NCBI RefSeq assembly: GCF_002760245.1
Contig: NZ_ASCA01000050.1
Coordinates: 1-64,000 of the forward strand
Length of the DNA: 64,000 nucleotides
Direction: 5' to 3'
DNA from: Streptococcus suis YS161
Lineage (GTDB): Bacteria > Bacillota > Bacilli > Lactobacillales > Streptococcaceae
In this document: positions 38,280-47,263 of the stretch, one piece after another
How the letters are laid out: each line of letters begins with the position of its first letter
Position numbering within the stretch: position 1 is the stretch's first letter
Translations under genes and position numbers: made by a program
The notes under the pieces: generated by a model
What the model saw: the letters and a program-made list of their open reading frames with translations, nothing else
Database searches by the model: none
What the model was told of the DNA's origin: nothing

Positions 38280-38291
38280 ACTTCATTTCTC

Positions 38292-39242
38292 CTAATAACG
38301 TTGGGAGAGAGTTTTTTCAATTTCCTGTCTGTCTTCTTCAAAGAAACTTGGCAAAAATAGGTCTACCTGATCCAACTCTTCATTCTGAGCTGGCATTTCC
38401 GATTCGCGCTCACCAGTCATGGTTGCCACCTCAAACATAAGGTAATTTGGCGCGCGGAAGTACAAGGAATGAATGAAATCTCGATTAATGATACCAGAAT
38501 GTGGACGATTGATGAGATTTAAGCGACTAATCAGGTCTTCCAAGTCGGACTCATCTAAGACACCAAATGCGATATGATGAATGGCCCCGACTCCCATCAC
38601 GCTGATTGGCGACTCTTGGTCAAGTATCAAATATAGCCGATGCTGGAAGGTGTTATCAAAGAGCAGAGAAATCACTAAATTATCTTCAAAAACAAATCGA
38701 TCTTCCTCGACGAAACCAAAAGTCTCTGTCAGTAAAGATAACAATTCCTTTTCTTCACGAATCCGCATATGTAGACTGGCTATGCCAAGAATAGCGTATT
38801 CCAACGGAATTTCATCTGTTTCATGTGGAAACAGTTCACCGACCGATTCATGGTAAGTCAAGCCAAGTAGCTGACCATCTTCATCTTGGAAATTCAGAAT
38901 ATGCCCATTTCCAAAAGCCTGAATTCCTTCGTTTTCCACTTCAAACTCTGTCAGTCTTTTCTACCAAAATTCTAATGCCTCAAAATTTTTTACCAGAAAA
39001 ACAGTTCTTTCCAAACGATTGGTTCCGTTTCGATGATTGGGATGGTTAGGCATATCAAAAATGGTGTATTCCGTTCCAAAACGACCATCATCATCACCAA
39101 AAAAAAGATGATACATGCTTGAATCTTCTTGATTGACAGTTTTCAAGGTCAATTTTAAGCCGAGAATATGATGATAAAAATGATAGGCTTGATGAATATT
39201 TCCTACCAAGCTTGAAATGTGATGAATACCTGTATTGTTCAT
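38292..39242 (-). pseudogene. Ring-cleaving dioxygenase (MhqO-like) with internal TAG
   Basis: Two open frames, 38961-39242 and 38292-38939, are in the same reading frame and separated only by one TAG codon at 38961-38963. Joined, they give about 316 residues of a two-module VOC dioxygenase: GIHHISSLVGN at the start, VGAIHHIAFGV in the second module, PHSGIINRDFIHSLYFR and a catalytic-type His/Glu pattern. The codon context EFW-TAG-KRL suggests an original CAG (Gln). Restart at a GTG at 38937-38939 would give only the C-terminal part. A promoter lies at 39272-39300. Alternatives: sequencing error or low-level suppression. Confidence 0.85.
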
Positions 39243-39656
39243 AGCTTTACCTCGTTATTTAATATGAATGTATTTTATCGCTAATTAGTTATATGTTCAA
39301 GTGAAATGCACAAAGAAAACACCTGAATGACATCAAGTGCTTCTTGGAGATTATATGAAAAAGATGGTTTTATTATAAAACTACTAGCTTAAATAAAGTT
39401 AAAAGAATAAAAATAATGAAGATACTCTAGACATGTAATAAGAATTTCCTCTTCAAATTCAACTCTCTAGATGGCTAGCTGAAACAGTTCCCTGAACAGG
39501 CTTCGCTTTCGCATTTCTTGGCTCGGGTCTTCTATGGTCACTTTCGTATTTCTTGGTGACCAGCTGAAACAGTTCCCCGAACTGTTTCACTCCCCCAGAC
39601 ATTGTTCGCTCTCTTATTTCAAGGCTCACGTTAAAATAGTCACTCCCCTGACTATT
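39243..39656. repeat. Intergenic region with mhq-type promoter and hairpin modules
   Basis: The first 60 bases hold the dioxygenase promoter: minus strand TTGAAC (39295-39300), 17-base spacer containing CTAATTAG, TAAAAT (39272-39277). Bases 39310-39460 are AT-rich with nothing recognised. From about 39470 to 39660 lie hairpin modules: CTGAAACAGTTCCCTGAACAG (near 39479-39500), GAAACAGTT/AACTGTTTC (39565-39590) and AAAATAGTCA/TGACTATTTT (39633-39658), the last one overlapping the dapA stop codon. Confidence 0.65.
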
Positions 39657-40592
39657 TTAATAATCCGGTCTTACGACTCCTGTCACAGTGGCTTTGGTCG
39701 CTTCGTAGTCGCCGTCAACGACAACTTTGATAATACGTTTGGCATCTTCTTCTGGGCATGGAACCAACGGCAAGCGGAGTGGACCAACTTCAAATCCAAG
39801 GTAATTAAGAACCGCCTTAACTGGTGCAGGACTTGGATATGAGAAGAGGGCATTGACTTTCGGAATGAACTTGCGTTGAATAGCGGCTGCTGTTCGAATA
39901 TCTTGTTGTTCGATGGCTGTAAACATTTCATACATCTCATCACCATTCGTGTGAGATGCAACAGAAATCACACCATCTGCTCCCAAGTTCATTGCATGGA
40001 AAGCATCGCCATCCTCACCTGTATAAATCAAGAAGTCTTCTGGTTTATGCTCAATTAGGTAAGCCATGTTGGCAAGGCTTGTACACTCTTTAACACCGAT
40101 GATGTTTGGATGCTCAGCCAAACGTAACATGGTTTCTGGCGTCATTTCGACCACGACACGACCTGGAATATTGTAGATAATGATTGGCAAATCAGAAGCA
40201 TCCGCAATAGCCTTGAAGTGTTGGTACATACCTTCTTGAGAAGGTTTGTTGTAATAAGGTACAATGGCAAGACCTGCCGCAAATCCACCGAAAGCCGCAA
40301 CTTCCTTAGCAAACTCAATCGAATCGCGCGTATCGTTTGTACCAATACCTGCAATCAATGGAACGCGACCGTTGACAATTTTTTGCACAGCACCAAATAG
40401 TTCCAGTTCTTCCTCGTGAGTCAAAGTTGGACTTTCGGCAGTTGTTCCTGCTAATAAAATTCCTTCCGTATGATGAGCCAATAAATGCTCAACCAACTCT
40501 GGCAACACATCATAGTTAATTGCACCATCTTCTTTAAAGGGCGTAATCATAGCCGTAATAATTTTTACATCACGCAAATCTTGAATAGACAT
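39657..40592 (-). CDS. dapA: 4-hydroxy-tetrahydrodipicolinate synthase
   Basis: 311-residue aldolase-type enzyme condensing pyruvate with aspartate semialdehyde in lysine/peptidoglycan precursor synthesis. Schiff-base Lys168 (IGVKECT) and catalytic Tyr140 ([10 protein letters not shown]) are in place, with GTTAES for the carboxylate. It is downstream of asd, whose product is its substrate, with a 90-residue membrane protein gene between. The stop codon lies in a repeated hairpin. Confidence 0.96.
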   Translation of the reverse strand: MSIQDLRDVKIITAMITPFKEDGAINYDVLPELVEHLLAHHTEGILLAGTTAESPTLTHEEELELFGAVQKIVNGRVPLIAGIGTNDTRDSIEFAKEVAAFGGFAAGLAIVPYYNKPSQEGMYQHFKAIADASDLPIIIYNIPGRVVVEMTPETMLRLAEHPNIIGVKECTSLANMAYLIEHKPEDFLIYTGEDGDAFHAMNLGADGVISVASHTNGDEMYEMFTAIEQQDIRTAAAIQRKFIPKVNALFSYPSPAPVKAVLNYLGFEVGPLRLPLVPCPEEDAKRIIKVVVDGDYEATKATVTGVVRPDY

Positions 40593-40653
40593 ATCTCAAC
40601 CTTTCTACAACTGAATGCCACAATCAAATCATCAAAAGCCAAGCCCTTAGCAT

Positions 40654-40926
40654 CTAAGCTTTTAATTTTTTGAAAATACGATAGCTATTGACAAAGAAAA
40701 TCATACTCACTGCTAGGAATGCGAGAGCGACTCCAGTAGCACCCACTAAAGAATAAATCCAGTAAATAAAGCGTGGGAGGAGTTTTTCTCCACCTGTTTC
40801 TTCCCAAACTAACAAATCTTGCCTGATAATGAATCCATAGACAGCAACTACAAGACCCAAAACGGTACTGAAGAAAATTTGCACCTTTGGGCGTTGCCCC
40901 ATTTTCTTAGCAATGTTATCATTCAT
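40654..40926 (-). CDS. Small membrane protein between asd and dapA
   Basis: 90 residues with a basic N-terminus (AKKMGQRPKV) and two clear hydrophobic helices (about 17-36 and 53-80), ending YRIFKKLKA. It starts 24 bases after asd and ends 61 bases before dapA, so it shares their transcript. No family recognised; a role linked to the aspartate pathway is not implied by the sequence. Confidence 0.75.
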   Translation of the reverse strand: MNDNIAKKMGQRPKVQIFFSTVLGLVVAVYGFIIRQDLLVWEETGGEKLLPRFIYWIYSLVGATGVALAFLAVSMIFFVNSYRIFKKLKA

Positions 40927-40950
40927 TTTTCAATCTCCTAAACCTAGTCC

Positions 40951-42027
40951 TTATTTCAACTCAAATTTCAATTCTGCTGTTGGACGAACAAGACCACGTT
41001 CATGGAGAGTTTCAGCGATTTGAACTGAGTTCCAAGCTGCACCCTTTAGTAAGTTGTCAGAAACAACCCACATGTGGATACCATTGTCCTTATCCAAATC
41101 CTTACGGATACGACCGACAAAGGTATCGCGGCTACCAACTGCATTGACAGCTTGTGGATAGACTTGGTTTGCCACATCATCTTCCAAAACTGCGCCTGGG
41201 AAAGCTGCAATGGCTGCTTTTACCTCATCAATTGGAGCAATTTCTTTTGTTTCAATGTAAACAGACTCTGAGTGAGCTGACAAGACTGGAATACGGACGC
41301 AGGTTGCAGAAACAGCAATACTATCGTCTTCCATAATTTTCTTGGTTTCTTTTGTCATCTTCATCTCTTCATAAGTATAGTCATTTTCAGTGAAGAGATC
41401 GATTTGAGGAATAGCGTTAAAGCCGATTGGATAGTGTTTCTTATCACCACCAGAAGGAAGAATGTTTGCCTCTACCGCTTTTGGTGCCACGCCATCATTC
41501 AAGACTGCACGCAATTGAGCTTGTGTTTCTAAGATAGCTCCCATACCAGCACCAGAAACTGCCTGATAAGTCGAAACGATGATGCGCTCCAAGCCCCACT
41601 TCTGACGGACAGGTTCAAGCGCGACCATCATTTGAATAGTTGAACAGTTAGGGCAGGCGATGATACCATTGTGATTATCAAGCGCGTGAGCATTCACCTC
41701 AGGAACAACCAAAGGTACATCTGGATTTTGACGGAAATAAGAGGTGTTATCAACAACAACTGCACCAGCTTTCACAGCATAAGGAGCGTACTTGGCAGAT
41801 GTAGAGCCACCAGCTGAGAAGAGGGCAATATCCACGCCTTCAAAAGCTGTTTCTGTTGTTTCTTCAATGACAATATCCTGCCCCTTAAACTGCAAGGTCT
41901 TGCCTGCTGAACGAGCAGAAGCAAGGAAACGCACTTTCTCGATTGGAAGTGTTGACTCTTCCAACATTTTAATCATTTGGGCACCAACTGCACCAGTCGC
42001 ACCAACAACAGCTACTACATAAGCCAT
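40951..42027 (-). CDS. asd: Aspartate-semialdehyde dehydrogenase
   Basis: 358 residues; reduces aspartyl phosphate to aspartate semialdehyde with NADPH, feeding lysine, threonine and methionine synthesis. NADP-binding [11 protein letters not shown], catalytic Cys128 in CPNCSTIQM and substrate-binding His in SAHSESV. AAAGGAGA lies before the ATG, an extended -10 (TGGTATAAT) about 55 bases upstream. A probable small structured RNA with a strong terminator lies just upstream. Confidence 0.96.
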   Translation of the reverse strand: MAYVVAVVGATGAVGAQMIKMLEESTLPIEKVRFLASARSAGKTLQFKGQDIVIEETTETAFEGVDIALFSAGGSTSAKYAPYAVKAGAVVVDNTSYFRQNPDVPLVVPEVNAHALDNHNGIIACPNCSTIQMMVALEPVRQKWGLERIIVSTYQAVSGAGMGAILETQAQLRAVLNDGVAPKAVEANILPSGGDKKHYPIGFNAIPQIDLFTENDYTYEEMKMTKETKKIMEDDSIAVSATCVRIPVLSAHSESVYIETKEIAPIDEVKAAIAAFPGAVLEDDVANQVYPQAVNAVGSRDTFVGRIRKDLDKDNGIHMWVVSDNLLKGAAWNSVQIAETLHERGLVRPTAELKFELK

Positions 42028-42083
42028 AAAAAATCTCCTTTAGATCAATTCTTCAAAATTTTCTAAAAATTTGTTATTTCATA

Positions 42084-42092
42084 ATTATACCA
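42084..42092 (-). promoter_or_regulatory. asd promoter (extended -10)
   Basis: Minus strand TGG-TATAAT with TATAAT at 42084-42089, downstream of the asd-RNA terminator, so asd has its own promoter. Confidence 0.6.
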
Positions 42093-42122
42093 TAATTTTA
42101 TAAAATGAAAAGACTGGAATAC

Positions 42123-42245
42123 AAAAAAAGCCCACCTAAAAGGTGGGCAAGGGCATCGTTTCCGATGAGGTTAGAAGGTTCACAGCATCTAACCAAGGTC
42201 CGCTCCTGCGCTTCAATCTAATGAAGACCTCCCTAGCGTCGAAGG
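42123..42245 (-). ncRNA. Probable asd RNA motif
   Basis: On the minus strand, immediately upstream of asd, several stable hairpins are packed together: an outer AGGTC/GACCT stem enclosing CTTCA-TTAGAT-TGAAG, then GGTTAGA/TCTAACC with a 12-base loop, then CATCG-GAAA-CGATG with a GNRA tetraloop, then the terminator GCCCACC-TTTT-AGGTGGGC-TTTTTTT (stem 42130-42148). An asd RNA motif of about 170 nt is known upstream of asd in Lactobacillales and is expressed as a small RNA in Streptococcus pyogenes. Place and structure fit; the 5' end is not defined and may enter the repeat at 42244. Confidence 0.6.
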
Positions 42246-42425
42246 GAGTGGGAAAGAACTCAACCAATCAACTTAGAGTTCGTCTTCCCACCCCCCGCAC
42301 AGTTGATTAGGTCAGATTTGGAGTATAAAATACGAACAAATCTGCCAATCAACCACTGCGCTGAGATGTTGACACGAACTCTGAGAAGTGTGCTGAACCT
42401 TAATCCCACCACTACTCGGCTCATC
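42244..42425. repeat. Family C element, copy 2 (simple form)
   Basis: Shares its segments with 27750-28086 but lacks the three hairpin insertions. GTGGGAAAGAACTC and AGAGTTCGTCTTCCCAC form a long imperfect stem; CAGTTGATTAG...AATCAAC and ACACGAACTCTGAG follow. Confidence 0.7.
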
Positions 42426-42469
42426 GCATGAATCTATTCTACCATAATCTCAAGGATTTGCAAGCCTGA

Positions 42470-42757
42470 TTACTCCAGTCGTTCTTGAATACTCACTTGT
42501 ACTCTATCACCAGCCTGTTTTCCAATAGCCGCTCGAATAGCCTTTTGAACGCCAATAATGTAACAGATATTACCTGTTTCATCCTTGATTCCCATATTGA
42601 CAATGGAGCCATCATAGGGATGACCATCAAATCTGGCATGTACCTTTACCCTCCCCTTGCCAAACTCTTCTCGTATATCATAGGGAAATATGACATAGGC
42701 TCCGCCCTTATCTGGAACAGGGTGGATAGTTGCTACAAATTCATATACTTTAGACAA
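42470..42757 (-). CDS. DUF1905 protein
   Basis: 95 residues, a small beta-barrel-type domain: YEFVATIHPVPDKGGAYVIF at the start, VKVHARFDGHPYDGSI and IIGVQKAIRAAIGKQAGDRV, the DUF1905 signature. Function unknown. First or last in a four-gene minus-strand cluster with the AlkD-like gene eight bases upstream. Confidence 0.85.
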   Translation of the reverse strand: MSKVYEFVATIHPVPDKGGAYVIFPYDIREEFGKGRVKVHARFDGHPYDGSIVNMGIKDETGNICYIIGVQKAIRAAIGKQAGDRVQVSIQERLE

Positions 42758-42765
42758 GATTCCTC

Positions 42766-43419
42766 CTAAATGTACTTACTAGCTTCACGAATGGATAAGC
42801 CTGCCATTTGGGAACTGTACTTTTTTAGAAAAGCCCGTACCCAGTCAGGATTGGTCTTGGAATAATCTCGCAAACTCCAGCCAATCGCCTTGTTAATGAA
42901 AAATTCAATCTGATTGAGATTGTTGACCAAAATCTTCTCAAGAAGTTCCGTATCCGTCTTTTCTTTTTGGAGAAGCTGGTGGTCAATGGCAATCCGTCTC
43001 AACCAGAAATCATCATCCAAACTCCATTCCAAGATTGTCTGCTTGGCCTCTGGATTGTCCAAAACAATCTTACCTACTAATTTATCCAGACCGTCAATAC
43101 TATCCCACCATGACTTTGTTTGGGCTAGCTTTTTTAAGCGGGGCAGGTCGGCTAAGACCAGATCTTTTTTCTTAGTAACCAGGTAATCAATAGCGATATA
43201 CTGAAACTCGCGGTAGGGTTTAACCCAACAAGCCTCTACAAATTTCCAATCAATTCCCTGATCCTTAAAATCTTTGAAAAATTGCTTGGCAACTGTTTTG
43301 CGGTCAGGTGTCCGAACACCCAAAAAGTCAAAGTTGTTTTTCATGTAGGCTTTCATCGGTTGGGCTTGACTAGCATCTGCTACTAGTAATAATCGTTTTT
43401 CTAATTCATCAATCTTCAT
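42766..43419 (-). CDS. AlkD-like DNA alkylation repair protein
   Basis: 217-residue all-helical HEAT-like repeat DNA glycosylase family: YMKNNFDFLGVRTPDRK at the start, then ACWVKPYREFQYIAIDYL, TKSWWDSIDGLDKLVG (the Trp-Trp/Asp motif of the DNA-binding groove) and GWSLRDYSKTNPDWV. AlkD removes bulky alkylated purines. Overlaps the GNAT gene upstream by 11 bases. Confidence 0.9.
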   Translation of the reverse strand: MKIDELEKRLLLVADASQAQPMKAYMKNNFDFLGVRTPDRKTVAKQFFKDFKDQGIDWKFVEACWVKPYREFQYIAIDYLVTKKKDLVLADLPRLKKLAQTKSWWDSIDGLDKLVGKIVLDNPEAKQTILEWSLDDDFWLRRIAIDHQLLQKEKTDTELLEKILVNNLNQIEFFINKAIGWSLRDYSKTNPDWVRAFLKKYSSQMAGLSIREASKYI

Positions 43420-43918
43420 TTTGCTTACCTACAAGAGACTTTTGGAGCCAGACAATATCATGCCAGGTATCGAATTTGTAGCCAACTTTCTTGAAATGAG
43501 CTACCTGTTCATAGCCCCTCTTCTCATGGAGGGCTATAGAGGCTGGATTGGGCAGTGCGATACAGGCTAAGAGATTTTTAAAACCACGCGCTGTCAGTTC
43601 CCTTTCCAAAGCATTGTAGAGAAGAGTTCCAATGCCTTTTCCGCGCGCTTCTTGCTTGATATATACGGATAATTCCACCGTCCAATCGTAAGCCGCACGG
43701 GCATAGTAGGTTGATGCATACGCATATCCCACAACCCGCCCTTCTTCTTCTGCGACAAGATAGGGAAATTTCTCCAAGGTCTTTTTAATCCGACTAGCAA
43801 AGTCTGCCACAGTCGGCACTTCTGTCTCAAATGTAATGGCTGTAGTTTCAACATAAGGAGCGTAGACAGCCACCAAATCTGCAGCATCCTCTATCTGAGC
43901 TGACCGAATGTTTATCAT
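43409..43918 (-). CDS. GNAT acetyltransferase, phosphinothricin-type
   Basis: 169 residues with the GNAT acetyl-CoA site QEARGKGIGTLL and the PAT/MddA-type pattern: IRSAQIEDAADLVAVYAPYV, TAITFETEVPT, YAYASTYYARAAYDWTVELSVYI and NPASIALHEKRGY. The family acetylates phosphinothricin, methionine sulfone or similar amino acid analogues. It abuts the lipoprotein gene (stop and start adjacent). Confidence 0.88.
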   Translation of the reverse strand: MINIRSAQIEDAADLVAVYAPYVETTAITFETEVPTVADFASRIKKTLEKFPYLVAEEEGRVVGYAYASTYYARAAYDWTVELSVYIKQEARGKGIGTLLYNALERELTARGFKNLLACIALPNPASIALHEKRGYEQVAHFKKVGYKFDTWHDIVWLQKSLVGKQNED

Positions 43919-44536
43919 CTAGTTCTCCAACAATTCTCTGTCATAAATAGTATAATCACAACGGTAGATAATCAACCGCTTGCCATCAATTAAGAGTTCA
44001 GAAGTCTTAGGTGCATCAGATGCATAAAGAGACACTTTATCACCTACATAAGTAGCAAGCGGGGTTCCGTTTTGCGAACGAATCAAAACCACCTTTGCCT
44101 TGCCTGTAAAATCATTTTTCAAGCTAGAAACCATCCGATTAACCAAGGGAATAGAACGATCATAATTGGCCACATCAACAGTAGTCTGGTACTTAGCATA
44201 GAGATCCTCTAGCCCTTCTTCAGAGGCAATCAAGGATGAGCCTACATGGTCAATTTCGTAATTCCCAAGTGTGACTTTCAAAACAGACGAATCCGCATTG
44301 GAATAGCCTTCGGCATCCACCGAGTCAAATTCCTGATTCCGCGAAATCGAAAGGGAGTTGCCAGACATTTCATCTATCAATTGAGAATTTTCATCGTATG
44401 TCCGTACCGTCATCTCCAAACCAATCCATTCTTCCTTGGTATTCTTCCACCAATTCGCAATGGACTGACAGGCAGATAGAGATAACAAACTCACCAATAA
44501 AACAGCAGCAACTGCAATCTTTTTATTCCATTTCAT
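43919..44536 (-). CDS. DUF5052-like lipoprotein
   Basis: 205 residues: signal peptide with lipobox LSAC (Cys23), then SIANWWKNTKEEWIGLEMTVRTYDE, a segment typical of streptococcal DUF5052 lipoproteins, and a mixed beta domain. Function unknown. GGAGGTTTTCT precedes the ATG. It heads the operon that continues with the GNAT, AlkD-like and DUF1905 genes. Confidence 0.75.
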   Translation of the reverse strand: MKWNKKIAVAAVLLVSLLSLSACQSIANWWKNTKEEWIGLEMTVRTYDENSQLIDEMSGNSLSISRNQEFDSVDAEGYSNADSSVLKVTLGNYEIDHVGSSLIASEEGLEDLYAKYQTTVDVANYDRSIPLVNRMVSSLKNDFTGKAKVVLIRSQNGTPLATYVGDKVSLYASDAPKTSELLIDGKRLIIYRCDYTIYDRELLEN

Positions 44537-44720
44537 AGAAAACCTCCAATGGTTGATACCTTATTGTAACATGTTATACAGTAAATACCAAAATTACTTG
44601 CAGATAACAATTTTATCCCAGAAAATAGTCTGGCATGCTTTATGAAAGCTATTTTATAAAAGAAAGAGGAAACATAAAATAAATATCAATAAGTTCATTT
44701 CAAACTTTCTTTATAATCAA

Positions 44721-44749
44721 TTGACTTTTTGTACAAAAAGGGTTACATT
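44721..44749 (+). promoter_or_regulatory. ucpA promoter with palindromic operator
   Basis: TTGACT (44721-44726), 17-base spacer, TACATT (44744-44749). The spacer holds a perfect 14-base palindrome TTTTTGTACAAAAA (44726-44739). A dimeric repressor bound there would cover the promoter. No regulator gene is adjacent. Confidence 0.55.
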
Positions 44750-44780
44750 TAATTTGATATATTAACAAGGAGGTACTCTT

Positions 44781-45572
44781 ATGAAATTGCTTGGAAAAGT
44801 TGCCCTGATTACAGGTGCAGCATTTGGACTTGGAAAAGGAATTGCGGAAGTCTATGTAAAAAACGGGGCTAAAATATGTATGATAGATCAGGACGAAGCT
44901 GTCGAGAAAACTGCACAAGAATTGCGAGAAAAGTATCATGCAGATATCATTACACATATAGCTGATGTTCGTGAAATAACACAATTACAAGAGGCTGTAA
45001 ATAAAACGATTGCTGCATTTGGTTCTCTACATATAGCCTGTTGCAATGCTGGAGTCTGTCGATTGGCTCCATTTGAAGAATTTTCAGAAGAAATGAGAGA
45101 TTTCCATATCGATGTAAATATCAAGGGTGTCTGGAATACTTGCCAAGTCGCCATTAAGGAAATGCTAAAAGGAAACGGAGGTAGTATTGTCATTGCTTCC
45201 TCAGTAACAGGAGATATTGTGGCAGATCCTGGAGAAGCAGCTTATGCCATGACAAAGGCTGCAACAGTAGGTTTAACTAAATGCTTAGCGGTTGAATATG
45301 CTCAAAAAAATATTCGTGTGAACTGTACACAATTAGGCTACGCACGTACTCCAATGGTAGAACAAATGGCTTTAGAGTCTAATCCTGAAAACCCCGAGCA
45401 AATCATCGAGGGAATTGCAAAGGCAGTCCCAATGAAACGACTAGCAGATCCTAAAGAAGTTGGAGAATTATTTGCTTTTCTTGGCAGCGATGAAAGTAGT
45501 TATATAACAGGAGCCCAAATTGTCATTGATGGAGGGGCTACTCTGCCAGAGACTGTTGATATGGGTGTCTAA
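44781..45572 (+). CDS. UcpA-like short-chain dehydrogenase
   Basis: 263-residue SDR with cofactor site TGAAFGLGKGIA, NAGV, Ser in SSVTGD and the catalytic YAMTK. The stretches NAGVCRL, DFHIDVNIKGVWN, VTGDIVADPGEAAYAMTKAA and IDGGATLPETV agree closely with Escherichia coli UcpA as I remember it. Substrate unknown. AAGGAGG before the ATG; monocistronic between its own promoter and terminator. It is more AT-rich than flanking core genes, so possibly acquired. Confidence 0.85.
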   Translation: MKLLGKVALITGAAFGLGKGIAEVYVKNGAKICMIDQDEAVEKTAQELREKYHADIITHIADVREITQLQEAVNKTIAAFGSLHIACCNAGVCRLAPFEEFSEEMRDFHIDVNIKGVWNTCQVAIKEMLKGNGGSIVIASSVTGDIVADPGEAAYAMTKAATVGLTKCLAVEYAQKNIRVNCTQLGYARTPMVEQMALESNPENPEQIIEGIAKAVPMKRLADPKEVGELFAFLGSDESSYITGAQIVIDGGATLPETVDMGV

Positions 45573-45587
45573 CGCACAGTGTAATTA

Positions 45588-45633
45588 AAAAGGAGAATAA
45601 TAAGATGAGTCCTCATCAAGTTATTCTCCTTTT
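45588..45633 (+). terminator. ucpA terminator
   Basis: 13-base stem AAAAGGAGAATAA (45588-45600) with TTATTCTCCTTTT (45621-45633). Confidence 0.8.
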
Positions 45634-45640
45634 AGGTTAT

Positions 45641-45664
45641 AAAAAACCGCCCATTACGGACGGT
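45641..45664 (-). terminator. Terminator of the RclA-like gene
   Basis: Minus strand ACCGTCC-GTAAT-GGGCGGTTTTTT, about 100 bases after the stop at 45761. Confidence 0.6.
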
Positions 45665-45760
45665 CATAGTCAGTCAATGAAATAAGGTCACTCGCTGTTC
45701 TTGATACTAGTCTAGGAAACGTAGCCACAACTAATACAAGAAGCTTATCTCCCTAGAGTA

Positions 45761-47077
45761 TTAAAAATTAAAGACATCGTTCAAATTCTCAGCCATAGTC
45801 GGATGGGTGAAAATCTGTGTTTTGAAGTAGGTATAAGGAATCTTATTGTCAATCGCCATAGCAATCAAGTTAATCAGCTCCTCTGAATTGCGACCAAAGA
45901 GAGTTGCCCCCAGAACCAGTTTGCTTTCCTTATCCACGACAACCTTGAAGATACCTTTGAGGTCGTTATTGACATGGGCACGTGGCATATTGGCAACAGG
46001 CAATTCATTGGCAATGTAGTCGTAACCTGCTTCCATGGCTTCCTTCTCGGTCAGACCAACACGGGACAGCACAGGCGTGATAAAGACACTTGTCGGAATA
46101 GACTTGCGTTGGCTCAAGCTGTAGGTTCCAGTCCCAGTCAATTTACCGAAGACGATACGGAAGTCGTCTAGGGATGTGTAAGTGAATTGTGGACCGCCAT
46201 TGACATCGCCCACTGCATAGACACCTGAAACTGTGGTTTCGCAGTAGTCATCCACCTTGACAGCACCATTTTCCAAAAGCTCAATCGCCGTATGTTCCAA
46301 GCCCAAGTCAGCAGTGTTCGGCACCCGACCTGTCGCATAGAGGACAGCGTCGAAAATTGCTGTTTGACCATTGACTGTCACAGCAACTTGATCACCCGCA
46401 GCTGCGACTTGCTCGATGTTAGCTCCGAGCACGAAAGTCACGCCAGCTTCTTCCATGTACTCCTTGGCTAGCTTGGCAACCACTTCCTCTTCTCTTGGTA
46501 AAATAGCAGAGCTGGCTTCATATACCGTCACCTGGCTGCCGAGTTTGCTGTAAAGTCCAGCAAATTCCAATCCAATGTTACCACCACCGATAATTGCCAA
46601 CTTGTTAGGACGAGTTTCCAAGTTCTGAATGCCTGTACTATCATAAACGTGAGCTGTATCCAACAAACCTGGAATTGGAAGCACGCGCGACTTAGCACCT
46701 GTATTGATGACGATGGTTTCCGCAGTTAGTTGAATGGATTCCTCACCAGCCGATACTTCCACAATCTTGTCAGCTACAAAACGTGCGTGTCCTTGATACA
46801 AACTAGCACCACTGCCTTTCAAGACTGCCTCGTTTTTGTTCCTCAAGCGAGTGGCGACTGTTTCCTTTTGCTCCATTACCTGCTCAAAAGTCCAGTTTTT
46901 ATCTGCTGCTACCAAGAGAGTCTTGGTTGGAATACAGCCGATATTGATACAGGTGCCACCAAACATGGCAGGATTTTCCTCAACCAAGGCTACCTTTTTG
47001 CCAGCTGCAGAAAGCTTTCCTGCTAAGGTCTTTCCAGCCTTACCAAAGCCGATGACTACTAAATCATATTGTTCCAT
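45761..47077 (-). CDS. RclA-like pyridine nucleotide-disulfide oxidoreductase
   Basis: 438-residue flavoprotein. FAD motif VIGFGKAGKTLAGKL, redox pair Cys43/Cys48 in GGTCINIGCIPTK, NAD(P) motif IGGGNIGLEFAGLY, YAVGDVNGGPQFTY, and the C-terminal dimerisation domain with FTHPTMAENL. The length and CxxxxC spacing match RclA (reactive chlorine resistance) rather than glutathione reductase or mercuric reductase. Role inferred: hypohalous acid or copper stress. Confidence 0.88.
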   Translation of the reverse strand: MEQYDLVVIGFGKAGKTLAGKLSAAGKKVALVEENPAMFGGTCINIGCIPTKTLLVAADKNWTFEQVMEQKETVATRLRNKNEAVLKGSGASLYQGHARFVADKIVEVSAGEESIQLTAETIVINTGAKSRVLPIPGLLDTAHVYDSTGIQNLETRPNKLAIIGGGNIGLEFAGLYSKLGSQVTVYEASSAILPREEEVVAKLAKEYMEEAGVTFVLGANIEQVAAAGDQVAVTVNGQTAIFDAVLYATGRVPNTADLGLEHTAIELLENGAVKVDDYCETTVSGVYAVGDVNGGPQFTYTSLDDFRIVFGKLTGTGTYSLSQRKSIPTSVFITPVLSRVGLTEKEAMEAGYDYIANELPVANMPRAHVNNDLKGIFKVVVDKESKLVLGATLFGRNSEELINLIAMAIDNKIPYTYFKTQIFTHPTMAENLNDVFNF

Positions 47078-47215
47078 AAGATTCTCCTTTTGATTATTTT
47101 CAACCCTAGTCTATCAAAAAAGAAATATTCTGACACAAATTTGCTACAGCAGTAAATTTTTATTTATTTGATGAGTATAGAACAGATAAAAATTAGACAA
47201 AATGGAAATAGTTCT

Positions 47216-47223
47216 GGTATAAT
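47216..47223 (+). promoter_or_regulatory. Extended -10 of the PrsW-like gene
   Basis: TGGTATAAT with TATAAT at 47218-47223, about 40 bases before the ATG at 47264; AAAGGAG ribosome site follows. Confidence 0.6.
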
Positions 47224-47263
47224 GTATCTATGAATTAACAAAACAATACAAAGGAGTTTTTTT

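Noticed and set aside
42150-42205. Possible tRNA-like fold (GGTTC-containing hairpin)
   Set aside because: No acceptor stem or CCA geometry; better explained by the asd RNA hairpins.
45604-45687. A 26-codon ORF (MSPHQVILLLGYKK...) with AAAGGAG upstream after ucpA
   Set aside because: The ribosome-like site and the codons are the two arms of the ucpA terminator; likely chance.
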